Assembly (NCBI RefSeq): GCF_004770105.1
Contig: NZ_RQEY01000015.1
Location: forward strand, 124,001-188,000
DNA length: 64,000 nt
Source of the DNA: Leptospira andrefontaineae
Lineage (GTDB): Bacteria > Spirochaetota > Leptospiria > Leptospirales > Leptospiraceae
Direction: 5' to 3'
Part shown: piece after piece, positions 33,812 through 43,290 of the stretch
Layout of the letters: every line of letters begins with the position of its first letter
Position numbering within the stretch: position 1 is the stretch's first letter
Made by a program: the position numbers and the translations under genes
The notes under the pieces: generated by a model
What the model was told of the DNA's origin: nothing
The model's database searches: none
What the model saw: only the letters and a program-made list of their open reading frames with translations

Positions 33812-34756
33812 CTATCTTTCTTGAAGTATTTTTCTGGAAAGAGTTTCGTCCTTTTTCAATTGGGAGATGAGAGCATCTACTCCGGGAAATTTAATCTCTT
33901 CTCTGATCTTTTTGGTAAATATAACATTTACCTTCTTCCCATAAATATCATCAGAAAAATCAAATATATGACTTTCTAAAGTGACTGCCTGGTCACCAAA
34001 AGTAGGATTATTTCCTATATTGATCATAGAAGGGTAGGTCTTACCTTCTATTTCGGTCCTTCCCGCATAAACTCCAACACCGGGAAGAATCAGTTCAGGA
34101 AGAGGTTGCACATTCGCAGTAGGAAATCCAATCGTTCTTCCTCTTTGGTGACCATGCACAACTGTTCCAGTGACGGAGAATTCTCTCCCGAGGCATTCTT
34201 CCGCTTCTTGTACCTTACCTTCTCTTAATAAGGAACGAATATGGGAGCTAGAAAGTTTTGTGGTGCCAAGAAACACAGGATCCAGTTTTTCCAAATCGTA
34301 TCCATATTCGGGAGAATACCGTTTTAGAAGTTCGTAATCTCCTCTTCTTCCTTTTCCGAAACAATGATTGAATCCGATCAGGATGGATTTTGCTCCGAGT
34401 TGGTTGATTAAGATCTCTTTTAGAAAGGTTTCCGCCTCTATTTGGGCAAATTCCAAAGTGAATGGGACAACGACTAACCAATCGATCCCGTAAGATTCTA
34501 TTAAATTTTCCTTATCTGCTTGGGTGGTGATCCCCCCTAGGTCCTTGTCTTTTCCTAAGACCAAAGCAGGGTTGGGATGATAAGTAACCACACAAGATGG
34601 GAGGCCTTTTTCCAGGGAAATTTCCTTGGTTCTTTCTAAAAGAGCCTGGTGGCCCAGATGGATCCCGTCAAAATTCCCTAAAGTTACGACTGTGGAAGTC
34701 TTTAGGTTGCTTTTTAAGTTCTCCAGACTTCTAAGAATTTTCAAGTTTCTCTCCAA
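33812..34756 (-). CDS. ribF: bifunctional riboflavin kinase / FAD synthetase
   Basis: 314 residues. The N-terminal FAD synthetase half has TLGNFDGIHLGHQALL (nucleotidyltransferase HxGH) and later SSHIRSLLREG. The C-terminal riboflavin kinase half has GRTIGFPTANV, then GVYAGR and LESHIFDF with its catalytic Glu. It makes FMN from riboflavin and then FAD, in the cytoplasm. Length is normal. It is divergent from the exported protein at 34780, 23 nt apart, so the two promoters overlap. Confidence 0.96.
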   Translation of the reverse strand: MERNLKILRSLENLKSNLKTSTVVTLGNFDGIHLGHQALLERTKEISLEKGLPSCVVTYHPNPALVLGKDKDLGGITTQADKENLIESYGIDWLVVVPFTLEFAQIEAETFLKEILINQLGAKSILIGFNHCFGKGRRGDYELLKRYSPEYGYDLEKLDPVFLGTTKLSSSHIRSLLREGKVQEAEECLGREFSVTGTVVHGHQRGRTIGFPTANVQPLPELILPGVGVYAGRTEIEGKTYPSMINIGNNPTFGDQAVTLESHIFDFSDDIYGKKVNVIFTKKIREEIKFPGVDALISQLKKDETLSRKILQER

Positions 34757-34779
34757 AGGACGGTCGATATTCTAAAAAG

Positions 34780-35403
34780 ATGGACTGGCGCCGAATTGCA
34801 ATTCTCTTATTCTTAATTCTTGCCGCTGCCGGACAGGGTCCGATCAGTCAGGAAAATCGGAAAACGAAAAATTTTGAGAATTTCTCCAAACCGATGGGGG
34901 GAGAAAACTATATTTCCGAGGATTATAAAACTTTCCCGGAACTTTCTATTTGGGCCTATCATAATGGTCTGAAATTAGCTCCGGACAGAAAAGATCCTGC
35001 TCCAGGTGCCGGGACCGGTCGGTTATTCGATAACCAATGTAGAATGGTGCCCGAAACTGGGTTGGATATCCTACTAATTGCAGACTCGAATAGAAAAGAC
35101 ATTATCTACGTTTATTTCGATCTAACCCACTTTTCTAAGACGGAAAACGCGGCAATTCTGCCGGAAAGAGAACTTAGAATTTCTGCAAATGGAATCTTAA
35201 AAAGAACAATCCGCTTCCCGGATGCAAACTTATACTCCAAATCTATCTATGCCGGAACTCCTCCAGTGTATATCACAGTGGATCCATCCGAATTGAGAGA
35301 AGGTAGACTGAATTTGAATCTTACACCGCTGGCGGGAGAAAAAGGTAGGTTTTGGGGAGTTTGGGACGTGTTTTTGTCTTACAGCGCCCCGGAATATCCT
35401 TGA
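34780..35403 (+). CDS. hypothetical exported protein
   Basis: 207 residues with a clear N-terminal signal peptide (basic DWRR, hydrophobic core about 6-17, AAAGQG cleavage region) and no lipobox Cys. The mature part is predicted mostly beta, with LDILLIADSNRKDIIYVYFDL and VYITVDPSELREGRLNLNLTP, suggesting a beta-sandwich. I recognise no family. It is probably periplasmic or surface-exposed. It converges on the STAS gene with a gap of 3 nt. Confidence 0.75.
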   Translation: MDWRRIAILLFLILAAAGQGPISQENRKTKNFENFSKPMGGENYISEDYKTFPELSIWAYHNGLKLAPDRKDPAPGAGTGRLFDNQCRMVPETGLDILLIADSNRKDIIYVYFDLTHFSKTENAAILPERELRISANGILKRTIRFPDANLYSKSIYAGTPPVYITVDPSELREGRLNLNLTPLAGEKGRFWGVWDVFLSYSAPEYP

Positions 35404-35406
35404 AGA

Positions 35407-35739
35407 TCAGGGAAATTGGCTGGTGAACTCTGACTCTGAAAGAGTTTGGAAATAAGAAGTCAATCCTGCCACTTTGAAAACTTTTTCGATCGCGGGTTTC
35501 ATGTTCGCGATGAAAAATTTTCCGCTCAATTCTTGGACATAATTCAGTTGTTTAATTAGCATCCCGATCCCAGAGGAATCGATATAGTTTAACTTTTCCA
35601 GGTTGATCACAACGTTATTGTTATTTCGATCAATGTTCTGTTCAAAAAAGTTTTTGAGATCTATGGACGTATAGATGTCCAGGCTCCCGGAGAGGCTGAT
35701 TATATTTGTTTCGCTGGATTTTCTAATGCTGATTTCCAT
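35407..35739 (-). CDS. STAS-domain anti-sigma factor antagonist
   Basis: A single STAS domain of 110 residues (SpoIIAA/RsbV-like). The switch helix has NYIDSSGIGML, with Ser56 as the residue normally phosphorylated by an RsbW-type kinase and dephosphorylated by a SpoIIE-type phosphatase. It is monocistronic. Candidate partners elsewhere in the window are the two SpoIIE phosphatases (29462-33012) and the RsbW-like protein (62274-62945). Linkage of these in one circuit is inferred from family knowledge only. Confidence 0.93.
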   Translation of the reverse strand: MEISIRKSSETNIISLSGSLDIYTSIDLKNFFEQNIDRNNNNVVINLEKLNYIDSSGIGMLIKQLNYVQELSGKFFIANMKPAIEKVFKVAGLTSYFQTLSESEFTSQFP

Positions 35740-35807
35740 ATCCGTCCCTTCCCTTTTCGTAGAATCCGGCCGGAATTCAACGAATTTTTAGGAAAAATCC
35801 GGGCTTT

Positions 35808-35836
35808 TTGACGGAATGGACGACACTAAATATAGG
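35808..35836 (+). promoter_or_regulatory. candidate promoter of the exported protein at 35857
   Basis: TTGACG (35808-35813), exactly 17 bp, then TATAGG (35831-35836). The ATG follows 20 nt later. It faces away from the divergent STAS gene. Confidence 0.45.
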
Positions 35837-35856
35837 AATCGTCCGGACTCATACGA

Positions 35857-36549
35857 ATGAAGAAACCGTCTATCTTACTTCTTTTGATCTGCTTATTCAG
35901 TTGGGAAATATTTTCCCAGGACTTTGAGAAGGACGGTCAGATCAAAATACTTCCTTACGAACCAATGCAGGTCCGTGATATAGAAGGACTGACCAAAGAC
36001 ATCAAGGACTTTCATAAAAGAATAGAGGATATGCTCCCTTTCCTTAATAGAAGGAAAAAAATTATTGATAATGAGTATTTCCAATTTGTTCCTGCGATGG
36101 AAAATTTTAATTTTCCGGTTCGTGACAGGTTTTTGGTGGATAAAAAGTTCTATTTAAGGGTTTCAGGGGGAGAAGGTTCTCTAAAGTTAGATGGAGTTCG
36201 CTTTATCACCCGGAAATCACTGGTTACCAAACTCAGACCAATCAATGACGAGATTGGAGAATTGAAGAACGAGAAGGTTGTGGCTTCCGATATCGCTAGC
36301 ATTGTTTTAGTTGTAAAAAGAAAAACGGATGCCGGAACGAAAGAAGAGGTGTATAGTCTCGGAAATATCAGGAGTCCGAACCAAAGGGTCAAGTTTGTCC
36401 GTTCTTACCGAGACAATCTTGCAGAAGTGGTGCAAGCTATTGACAAGTATGTGGAAGGAACAATCCGTGCAGACCGAAAGGATGTGGATACCATGCTTGA
36501 TGGATTGGAAAGCGGTGGTTCTTTCCAAGAATATAATTCGAATCGTTAA
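35857..36549 (+). CDS. hypothetical exported protein
   Basis: 230 residues: a signal peptide (hydrophobic core about 5-17, cleavage near FSQ, residue 21), then a basic/acidic helical-beta mix with VVLVVKR-type strands in the middle and a helical C-terminus. No family is recognised. The absence of a lipobox suggests a soluble periplasmic protein. It is the first of a plus-strand run (J-domain protein, manA, HNH), 27 nt before the J-domain gene. A periplasmic flagellar or envelope role is possible but unsupported. Confidence 0.75.
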   Translation: MKKPSILLLLICLFSWEIFSQDFEKDGQIKILPYEPMQVRDIEGLTKDIKDFHKRIEDMLPFLNRRKKIIDNEYFQFVPAMENFNFPVRDRFLVDKKFYLRVSGGEGSLKLDGVRFITRKSLVTKLRPINDEIGELKNEKVVASDIASIVLVVKRKTDAGTKEEVYSLGNIRSPNQRVKFVRSYRDNLAEVVQAIDKYVEGTIRADRKDVDTMLDGLESGGSFQEYNSNR

Positions 36550-36576
36550 ATCTTTTTTAGAGTCTAAAATTTTACC

Positions 36577-37245
36577 ATGAGTTCGGCCTGGACAGACCAT
36601 TATAGAGTCCTAGGCCTGAGCTACGGTGCCAGCCCCGAATCTATCAAACATAGATATAGAGAACTCGCTAAAATTTTTCATCCTGATAATAGGCTCACAG
36701 GTTCCAAACCAGTGTTCTTAAAAGTTTTGGAATCCTATCAAATACTTTCTAAACCTGAAGAACGTTCTCGTTTCGACCAAGAATTTAAGATCCGTAAAAG
36801 GCAAGAACATGCAAAAAATGGAATTTATCTCATTCCACCTTCTCGGATCTTATTCGCTACCCAAGCGGTCGAATTTGCAAGAAGGGGCCTTCTTCGCGCC
36901 GGAATAAGAAGTAGGGATCGTAAAAAATACACAGGTATCTATCATGATATTCGTATCTGCCTCAAACCGGAAGAGTTATTGGGTAGAATATTCGCAGCCA
37001 TTCCTTTGGTAGTCAGATCCATTTGTCCGGAATGTAGAGGTTCGGATCTGAACTGTGCTTCTTGCGGAGGAAAGGGGAGTTACAAAAGTTATAGATATCT
37101 AAAATGGAGCCCCGAACCGGGTAGCTTGGTCCCAGGCAGGATCTATACCTTGGATCTATCCGGGTTTCGCCCCGATGTATTTACTCATTTCAAGAAGCGT
37201 ATCTTAAAAGTTAAAATTGAACTCTTGCAGGGTCAAAAAAAATAG
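36577..37245 (+). CDS. J-domain protein with a single zinc motif
   Basis: 222 residues. An N-terminal J domain (about 7-68) has HYRVLGLSYGASPESIKHRYRELAK and the essential HPD in FHPDNR. A later cluster, CPECRGSDLNCASCGGKG (about 150-167), is half of a DnaJ-type zinc finger: two CxxC(x)xG motifs instead of four. The G/F-rich linker and second substrate domain are absent. It should stimulate DnaK ATPase as a specialised co-chaperone. manA begins 6 nt downstream, so they share an mRNA. Confidence 0.85.
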   Translation: MSSAWTDHYRVLGLSYGASPESIKHRYRELAKIFHPDNRLTGSKPVFLKVLESYQILSKPEERSRFDQEFKIRKRQEHAKNGIYLIPPSRILFATQAVEFARRGLLRAGIRSRDRKKYTGIYHDIRICLKPEELLGRIFAAIPLVVRSICPECRGSDLNCASCGGKGSYKSYRYLKWSPEPGSLVPGRIYTLDLSGFRPDVFTHFKKRILKVKIELLQGQKK

Positions 37246-37251
37246 GTATAT

Positions 37252-38238
37252 ATGCAGAAGGTTTTAAAATTCGAGCCCATTTATAAGGAAAAAGTCTGGG
37301 GCGGTAGAAAATTGGAAACCGTATTGGGACGAGATATTCCTTCGGGAGATATTGGAGAGTCCTGGGAGATTTCGGATTACGGCTCGGATCTTTCCAAAAT
37401 TACGAATGGAGAATGTTCCGGAAAAACTTTTAGAGAAGTATACACTTCCGATTGTGAGTCAGTGCTTGGAAAACCTTTTCAAGGACAGAGTTTTCCCTTA
37501 TTGATCAAATTGATCGATGCAAAAGAAAAATTATCCGTACAAGTGCATCCTGATGACGCATATGCGGAGAAGTTTGATCCTGAAAGTGCAGGCAAAAAAG
37601 AAGCTTGGACAGTTTTGCAAGCAGACAAAGGTTCCAAACTAGTTTGCGGATTTTCTAAACAAACAAATAAAGAAGAATTTTCCGAGTATGTACAAACAAA
37701 CCGAGTAGAAGAAATTCTAAACGAAGTAGAAGTAAAAGAACTGGATTCTTTTCTTCTCAACCCGGGAAGAATTCATGCAATCGGCGGTGGAATTCTGTTG
37801 ATGGAAGTCCAACAATCTTCTGATTCCACTTACAGAGTATATGATTACGGAAGACCAAGAGAGTTACATCTTAAAAAAGCATTGGATGTTTTGGATTTTT
37901 CTTCTGCAGATCCTAAGGATATATTGAGTCCCAAAAAAATCGATTCTTTCGAATTTACTCGTTCCGTTCTGACTGCAAATGATAAGTTCAGAATGGAAAT
38001 TTTAGAAATTGATTCTACTAAGAAATTTTCACTACCTTCTTTTTCATCCGAGCCGGTATTTCATGTTTTGATGGTATTAAGCGGAGAATGTAAATTGGAA
38101 GATCTGGATCTAAAAACAGGAGATACTGTTTTAGTCACTGCATCCGGGATAAAAGAAGGAGTGATATGCGAATCTAAATCTTCTTTCTTACGTTTGGCCT
38201 GGTCCGGTCCTGGTTCAGATTGGATCCAATACTCTTAA
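37252..38238 (+). CDS. manA: mannose-6-phosphate isomerase, class I
   Basis: 328 residues, the short form of class I phosphomannose isomerase (as in Bacillus). The start LKFEPIYKEKVWGGRKLE is typical. Zinc ligands lie in VQVHPDDAYAE (Gln and His), in KKEAW (Glu), and in PGRIHAIGGG (His). It interconverts fructose-6-phosphate and mannose-6-phosphate, feeding surface sugar synthesis. It follows the J-domain gene and precedes the HNH gene by 3 nt. Confidence 0.95.
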   Translation: MQKVLKFEPIYKEKVWGGRKLETVLGRDIPSGDIGESWEISDYGSDLSKITNGECSGKTFREVYTSDCESVLGKPFQGQSFPLLIKLIDAKEKLSVQVHPDDAYAEKFDPESAGKKEAWTVLQADKGSKLVCGFSKQTNKEEFSEYVQTNRVEEILNEVEVKELDSFLLNPGRIHAIGGGILLMEVQQSSDSTYRVYDYGRPRELHLKKALDVLDFSSADPKDILSPKKIDSFEFTRSVLTANDKFRMEILEIDSTKKFSLPSFSSEPVFHVLMVLSGECKLEDLDLKTGDTVLVTASGIKEGVICESKSSFLRLAWSGPGSDWIQYS

Positions 38239-38241
38239 GTC

Positions 38242-38532
38242 ATGAACGGTCCGGGAGAATATTCGGAAGAGCCGCTTCTTTGGGTAAGCGAATCCGAGAT
38301 CAAAAAACAAAGACAGATCGCAAAAGAATTACGCAAAACTCCTTGGTGGAGAAAAAAGAAAGCGGATGGGATCTGTCATTACTGTGGGAAAAAATTTCCA
38401 CCTGACGAACTCACAATGGATCACCTGATCCCTTTGGCAAAGGGTGGGAAGTCTATCAAAGCAAATCTGGTTCCTGCTTGCAAAGACTGCAATAATTCAA
38501 AAAAGAATAAACTTCCTTTCGAAGAATTCTGA
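38242..38532 (+). CDS. HNH endonuclease-domain protein
   Basis: 96 residues. The compact HNH fold has CHYCGKKF, then LTMDHLIPLAKGG (the catalytic D-H) and NLVPACKDCNNSK (Asn, then the second Cys pair holding zinc). This is the McrA-like, stand-alone form. It begins 3 nt after manA, so it is expressed with it. Role unknown; there is no methylase or other restriction partner nearby, and no sign of a mobile element. Confidence 0.88.
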   Translation: MNGPGEYSEEPLLWVSESEIKKQRQIAKELRKTPWWRKKKADGICHYCGKKFPPDELTMDHLIPLAKGGKSIKANLVPACKDCNNSKKNKLPFEEF

Positions 38533-38541
38533 TCTTTTGTT

Positions 38542-38754
38542 TTACCAGCAATGTGCGTGGTATACTGCTTCTAACAAATATAGATCGCAGACATTCTGAT
38601 TATTCTGATTTGTTAAACAACCAGCCTGTAATATCTCTGCAGTTTTTTTATCGCTTGGAGTCGACCTTCCACAATCCTGTTTTCCTCCGGAATTACAATT
38701 GGAGGATCCAAGCAGGAACAATAAGATAAAAATAAAGGATATTATAGTACGCAT
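38542..38754 (-). CDS. small Cys-rich lipoprotein
   Basis: A 70-residue predicted lipoprotein. The signal peptide has a hydrophobic core (about 3-16) and a G-S-S-N-C lipobox with Cys20. Four more Cys follow in the 50-residue mature part, enough for two disulfides in the periplasm. An upstream in-frame ATG exists but lies inside the kinase gene, so I use the ATG at 38754. It follows the hybrid kinase by 10 nt and may be its accessory. No family is recognised. Confidence 0.65.
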   Translation of the reverse strand: MRTIISFIFILLFLLGSSNCNSGGKQDCGRSTPSDKKTAEILQAGCLTNQNNQNVCDLYLLEAVYHAHCW

Positions 38755-38764
38755 TTTGAATGAA

Positions 38765-41251
38765 TTAGTCCGCAGGTTTTGGTCTACTCTGCACATATCT
38801 TTCTAAGAATAAAATCCAATCCCTTTTGAGAGAAGGTTTTTTGAGATAAGAATCAAATCCTGAACTTTTGAAAAATTCTTCCGAACCCGGTAAAGCATGA
38901 GCAGTCCAGGCCACTATGTAAGGCGGATGAGCGAATGTTTCCTTAATCCTTTTGGAAACTTCCACACCGCTAATATCCGGAAGATCAATATCTAAGAGTA
39001 TGATCTCGTAAGTTTCTCTGTCCAATTGATTGATTGCGTCTTTTCCCATCCCTAAAGAATGAACTTTCATCCCGAGTTTAGTGAGAATATCGAATGCAAC
39101 TCTTCTGGAAAACTCTTGGTCTTCTACGAGTAAAATTTTGAGAGGAGGTAGAACAATAGGTGGAGCTGCCTCTTCTTCCAATTCTTGTTTTTCGGGTTCT
39201 TCCTGAGGGAAGGGGAGTAAGAATGAAAATTTGGATCCTTTTCCTGGAGAACTTGTGATCCGGATACTTCCCCCCATAAGTTCTACTAACTTTTTGGAGA
39301 TAGTTAGGCCGAGTCCGCTTCCACCGAATTTTCTAGCAACAGAAGAGTCTGCTTGTACGAACGGTTCGAATAATACTGCGGCTTGTTCTTCTGCAATGCC
39401 TACTCCGTCGTCTTCTACCCAGAATTCTAGAACTCTTGAGAAAAGGTCTTCTCCATAAAAACGAACTCCAAGGCAAACCTTTCCGCCGGAGCCAGTGAAT
39501 TTGATCGCGTTACTCAATAGGTTTAAGAGAACTTGTTGGATCCTTCCTTCATCTCCCAAGAAGATACCAGGATGATGTTCTGGATAAGAGATATCTACAA
39601 GGACCCTTTTTTCTTCCGCTCTGGCTTTTACTAATCTTGCAGCTCTTTGCAAAACCGCAAATGGATCGAAAGGTAGGATCTCCAAAACGAAACGATGATT
39701 TTCTATTTTAGAAAGATCTAATAATTGGTTCACTAAGTGCAGAAGATTCTCTCCGGATGCCTGTATGATCTCGGCATACTCTTTCTGCTCTTGGGTCAAA
39801 GGAGTTTCGGAAAGAAGGTTAGAAGTCCCCAAAAGTCCGTTTAAAGGAGTGCGGATCTCATGGCTCATGATCGCCAAGAAGTCATATCTGTATTTTGCTT
39901 CCCACTCCGCTTTTTCTTTTGCAGCGGTTAGTTGAACGGTTCTGGATTCTACTTTGTTTTCCAGTTCCGTTTTGAGTTCGTTCAAACTTTCGTTGGCAAT
40001 TTGTAATCCCTTCTCCGCTTCCATAGAAGTCCTCAAAACCCTGGAAAAGGAGAATGAAAAACCTAAACTATGAAAGAATATGAACAAAAAGATAGCAGGA
40101 GCTAATATATAATGATTATTTAATACATAGTTTGAGGATAGAATATCGTTTATGCCAGCAATGATTATAAAAGAGATCCCTACTAAGAAAAATCTGGAAC
40201 CTGGTCTTGCATGAAAAACGGCTCTAACACAACCCAATAGTGTATATGCTCCGCCTATAAGGATCGTAAACTGGAAAGGAAAAAGTAATCTCGCATAATA
40301 TTCTGCAGGCAATACCAATGTAGGAATTGTGAAGAATAACATTGTAATTAGCGAGATCCTTTCCGTTTTCGGATGAAAATCCTCTTTAAATGCAGTGGCG
40401 GAATAGGACAAAAATCCTGAACATAGAATATAAGTACTCAGATATTCCAGCCTATAACTGATCTCCCAAGGGACTTCAGGAAATACATAATTGAACAGTC
40501 TGTTCCCAGTTAGAAAAAATCTGAATACTGAAGCTAAGGAAAATAATGCGAAGTACAATTGGCTTTTTTCTTCTCTAGTTCTTATGAAAGCCATGATTTG
40601 GTAGATCGCAAGGACCAAAACAGCAGCAGAGCTTGCAATATCTACAGCTTGACTTGCATGCAGCTTTTTTAATATAAGAGAAGGTATTCCGATCTCAGGA
40701 GTAAACCAAAGACCGCCGTTTATATGAGCGAAATTAGAGATCTCAAAATCCAATCTTTTTAGATTTTGGGGAAGAAGGACTATTGAAGTTTGAAGGAAGG
40801 GGACCGAGGTCTCCGGGGTCTTTCCTACCTTACCTATAGTTTCTAAAAGTTTTCCATCCGCATAAATAGAATACGATGTTCCTAGATCCGGAACTTTTAA
40901 CATCAACTCGGGCGAATTTTCAGGAAGTTGTAAATGGAGTGAGTAAGTCCCGAAACCTTTTCCATTTGGGAATAGAAGTTTTCCGTCTTTTGTAAGTTCA
41001 TTCCAAACCTGAGGAATGGGTGCGTAAATTGCCTCTTGGATTTGCCCTGGCTCAGGTTCTGATGCCAAAAATTTTCCAGGAACTAATTCCCAATCCCCTC
41101 TCAGAGAAAGAATGGTTTTACTCGGATCCCAAGTTTTTGCGTCTAGTTTACCTTCTCGAATTTCCCCCAAATCATAATCTGTCCTTCCGCAATTCCAAGA
41201 GAGTAGAAGGCAGAGAATAAAAATTGGGAAAATTACGCGATTCGAATGCAT
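38765..41251 (-). CDS. 7TMR-DISM hybrid histidine kinase
   Basis: 828 residues. The N-terminal signal with a W-N-C (Cys21) looks like a lipobox. An extracellular beta domain (about 25-185, 7TMR-DISMED2-like) precedes seven TM helices (about 195-405). The kinase core has His464 in MSHEIRTPLNG and HATPase motifs NLLSNAIKFT, DDGVGI and GGSGLGL. A C-terminal receiver has D754 (LLDIDLPD) and a Lys pair (804-805). The DISM plan usually senses a sugar or other small carbohydrate at the surface. It is an intact phosphorelay kinase needing a separate Hpt and regulator, neither of which is near. Confidence 0.9.
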   Translation of the reverse strand: MHSNRVIFPIFILCLLLSWNCGRTDYDLGEIREGKLDAKTWDPSKTILSLRGDWELVPGKFLASEPEPGQIQEAIYAPIPQVWNELTKDGKLLFPNGKGFGTYSLHLQLPENSPELMLKVPDLGTSYSIYADGKLLETIGKVGKTPETSVPFLQTSIVLLPQNLKRLDFEISNFAHINGGLWFTPEIGIPSLILKKLHASQAVDIASSAAVLVLAIYQIMAFIRTREEKSQLYFALFSLASVFRFFLTGNRLFNYVFPEVPWEISYRLEYLSTYILCSGFLSYSATAFKEDFHPKTERISLITMLFFTIPTLVLPAEYYARLLFPFQFTILIGGAYTLLGCVRAVFHARPGSRFFLVGISFIIIAGINDILSSNYVLNNHYILAPAIFLFIFFHSLGFSFSFSRVLRTSMEAEKGLQIANESLNELKTELENKVESRTVQLTAAKEKAEWEAKYRYDFLAIMSHEIRTPLNGLLGTSNLLSETPLTQEQKEYAEIIQASGENLLHLVNQLLDLSKIENHRFVLEILPFDPFAVLQRAARLVKARAEEKRVLVDISYPEHHPGIFLGDEGRIQQVLLNLLSNAIKFTGSGGKVCLGVRFYGEDLFSRVLEFWVEDDGVGIAEEQAAVLFEPFVQADSSVARKFGGSGLGLTISKKLVELMGGSIRITSSPGKGSKFSFLLPFPQEEPEKQELEEEAAPPIVLPPLKILLVEDQEFSRRVAFDILTKLGMKVHSLGMGKDAINQLDRETYEIILLDIDLPDISGVEVSKRIKETFAHPPYIVAWTAHALPGSEEFFKSSGFDSYLKKPSLKRDWILFLERYVQSRPKPAD

Positions 41252-41359
41252 AAATGACGGAATTTCATCCTATAAACGACGTATTTTCAGGTTTGTCCAC
41301 CTTTTACGGCAAAGCGGAATCCTTTTTTGGGCCGATCTTTAGAGTGAGAAAGCGACCCT

Positions 41360-41698
41360 ATGTTGGAATCTTACGATAAGGAAACGGAATCAATAGAGCA
41401 TGAGGAGCTAGGCGATGAGCTTCTACATTTGCTGGATGAGGATGGAAATCCATATTCTTTCATCGTGGGAGAAGTTGTCGAGTTAGACGAGCACCAATAT
41501 TTTTTACTCATTCCTTCCTCTGAAGACGAAACTGATTTTATTAATCTGGATGTAGGATTTTTAAAAGGAGAAGAAAGTTTCGGATACTTTGCAGTAAAAA
41601 TAGAAGCCGACGAATTCGGAGAAGATAGATTGGTAGAAGTCACGGACCCTAGAGAGTTAGAAGATTTATTGTACGAATTGAACTCTGACGTAGTCTAA
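41360..41698 (+). CDS. DUF1292-family protein
   Basis: 112 residues, very acidic. The pattern L-x-D-E-D-G-N-P-Y-x-F followed by VVELDEHQYFLLIP and a terminal VTDPRELEDLL fits DUF1292 (YrzB-like). Function is unknown. It is cytoplasmic. It is divergent from the hybrid kinase and lies 92 nt before the antiporter. Confidence 0.85.
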   Translation: MLESYDKETESIEHEELGDELLHLLDEDGNPYSFIVGEVVELDEHQYFLLIPSSEDETDFINLDVGFLKGEESFGYFAVKIEADEFGEDRLVEVTDPRELEDLLYELNSDVV

Positions 41699-41790
41699 AG
41701 GGTCCAACGACTTTGATTTTGTTTTGAAAATAGTTTTTTTCAGAGAAAAAAAGAAATCGCATAATTTTTAACGGATTAGAATCTATCATA

Positions 41791-43278
41791 GTGGAATTGA
41801 ACGCTCTTAACTTCGAGTTTCAAATTTTAGCTCTCTCGAGTCTTATCATATTAAGCATAGGCTTATTACGCGTTTCCACAAAATTTGGCATCCCTTCTTT
41901 ACTCATATTCTTAACGATCGGAATGTTAGCAGGTTCCGACGGCATTCTAAAGATCTGGTTCAACGATGCTGATCTGACTCGTAAGGTTGGTTCCATTGCG
42001 TTAGCATTTATCTTGTTCTCCGGAGGTTTGGAAACCGATTGGACCAAGGTAAAACCCGTACTTGGGAAAGGTATTTCTTTAGGAACTTTAGGAGTACTTC
42101 TCACTTGTTTATTCGTAGCCTTATTTGCAATTTTTGTAATGGGTTTCGATCCTATTATCGGATTTCTTTTAGGTGCGATCGTATCTTCTACCGACGCTGC
42201 GGCGGTTTTTAATGTTCTCAGAACCAGCAATATAGGTATGAGAAAAGGACTTACTTCTCTTTTAGAATTGGAGTCCGGTAGTAACGATCCTTTAGCAGTA
42301 TTATTGACCACCTCCGTTTTAGGATTTGTGGGAACTACTTCTCCTTCTTGGGACACCTTGGCATGGACCATCTTCCAACAATTTAGTTTAGGAATTATTT
42401 TAGGTCTGCTTTTAGGATATTGGATCTATAGAGGTATGAACAGGATCAAACTTGATTACGAAGGTTTGTATCCTGTATTACTTTCAGCTTCCGTTCTTTT
42501 CGTATATGCTGCCACCGATTTGATCGGAGGAAACCCATTCTTAGCAGTATATATTTCAGGAATTATCATTGGGAACAGGTCTTTCGTTCATAAACGAAGT
42601 AATGTTCGTTTTATGGATGGGATTGCATGGTTGATGCAGATCGTGATGTTCCTTACCTTAGGACTTCTGGTATTCCCTTCTAAAATTCCTTCAGTCGCAG
42701 CGTTAGGAATTGCATTTTCGGTTTTCCTAACAGTCATTGCGAGACCTGCTGCAGTGTTTTTGGCTCTAACAGGATTCAATGTGGACTGGAGAGAAAAACT
42801 TTTGGTTTCCTGGGTGGGATTAAGAGGTGCGGCTCCGATCATTCTGGCAACATTCCCTTTTGCAAAACAACTTCCAGAGTCGGAGATGATCTTTCATATA
42901 GTCTTCTTTACTGTATTAACATCATTATTATTGCAAGGTTCTACGATCCCATTTGCAGTTCGAATTTTAGGACTCGAAGCGGCTTTAGAACAAAGAGCTT
43001 CTTATCCATTCGAATTCGAGAACAAGGACAAAAGTGATACTCAACTTCTGGAATATATTGTTCCGTATGGTTCAGCTTCCGTCGGTAAATTCGTTTACGA
43101 ATTGGATTTTCCTGAAAACTCTTTGATCACATTGATCTATCGAGGAGATTCACATTTGGTTCCAACCGGAAAGACCAAGATGGAAGATGGGGACGTTCTT
43201 TTGGTTTTAACTCCGGAAGGTGCAGAAGATAAGATCCGTGAAATTCTTTCCAGAATGGGAGAGAGGAAGGAAGCTTAG
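41791..43278 (+). CDS. CPA1-type potassium/proton antiporter with C-terminal RCK/TrkA-C domain
   Basis: 495 residues. About 12 TM helices (5-390) with the CPA motifs SSTDAAAVFNVLR and ESGSNDPLAVLLT, where the Asp/Asn-Asp pair carries ions. The C-terminal TrkA_C domain (about 405-490) has the segment VYELDFPENSLI. This arrangement fits NhaP2/CvrA-like transporters, which export K+ (or Na+) for protons and help control cell volume. The start is GTG. The next gene begins 12 nt after the stop. Confidence 0.92.
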   Translation: MELNALNFEFQILALSSLIILSIGLLRVSTKFGIPSLLIFLTIGMLAGSDGILKIWFNDADLTRKVGSIALAFILFSGGLETDWTKVKPVLGKGISLGTLGVLLTCLFVALFAIFVMGFDPIIGFLLGAIVSSTDAAAVFNVLRTSNIGMRKGLTSLLELESGSNDPLAVLLTTSVLGFVGTTSPSWDTLAWTIFQQFSLGIILGLLLGYWIYRGMNRIKLDYEGLYPVLLSASVLFVYAATDLIGGNPFLAVYISGIIIGNRSFVHKRSNVRFMDGIAWLMQIVMFLTLGLLVFPSKIPSVAALGIAFSVFLTVIARPAAVFLALTGFNVDWREKLLVSWVGLRGAAPIILATFPFAKQLPESEMIFHIVFFTVLTSLLLQGSTIPFAVRILGLEAALEQRASYPFEFENKDKSDTQLLEYIVPYGSASVGKFVYELDFPENSLITLIYRGDSHLVPTGKTKMEDGDVLLVLTPEGAEDKIREILSRMGERKEA

Positions 43279-43290
43279 CTTCTTGCCACG

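Noticed and set aside
38242..38532. HNH gene as part of a mobile element or restriction system
   Set aside because: It is a small gene 3 nt behind manA with no methylase, transposase, repeats or composition shift around it.
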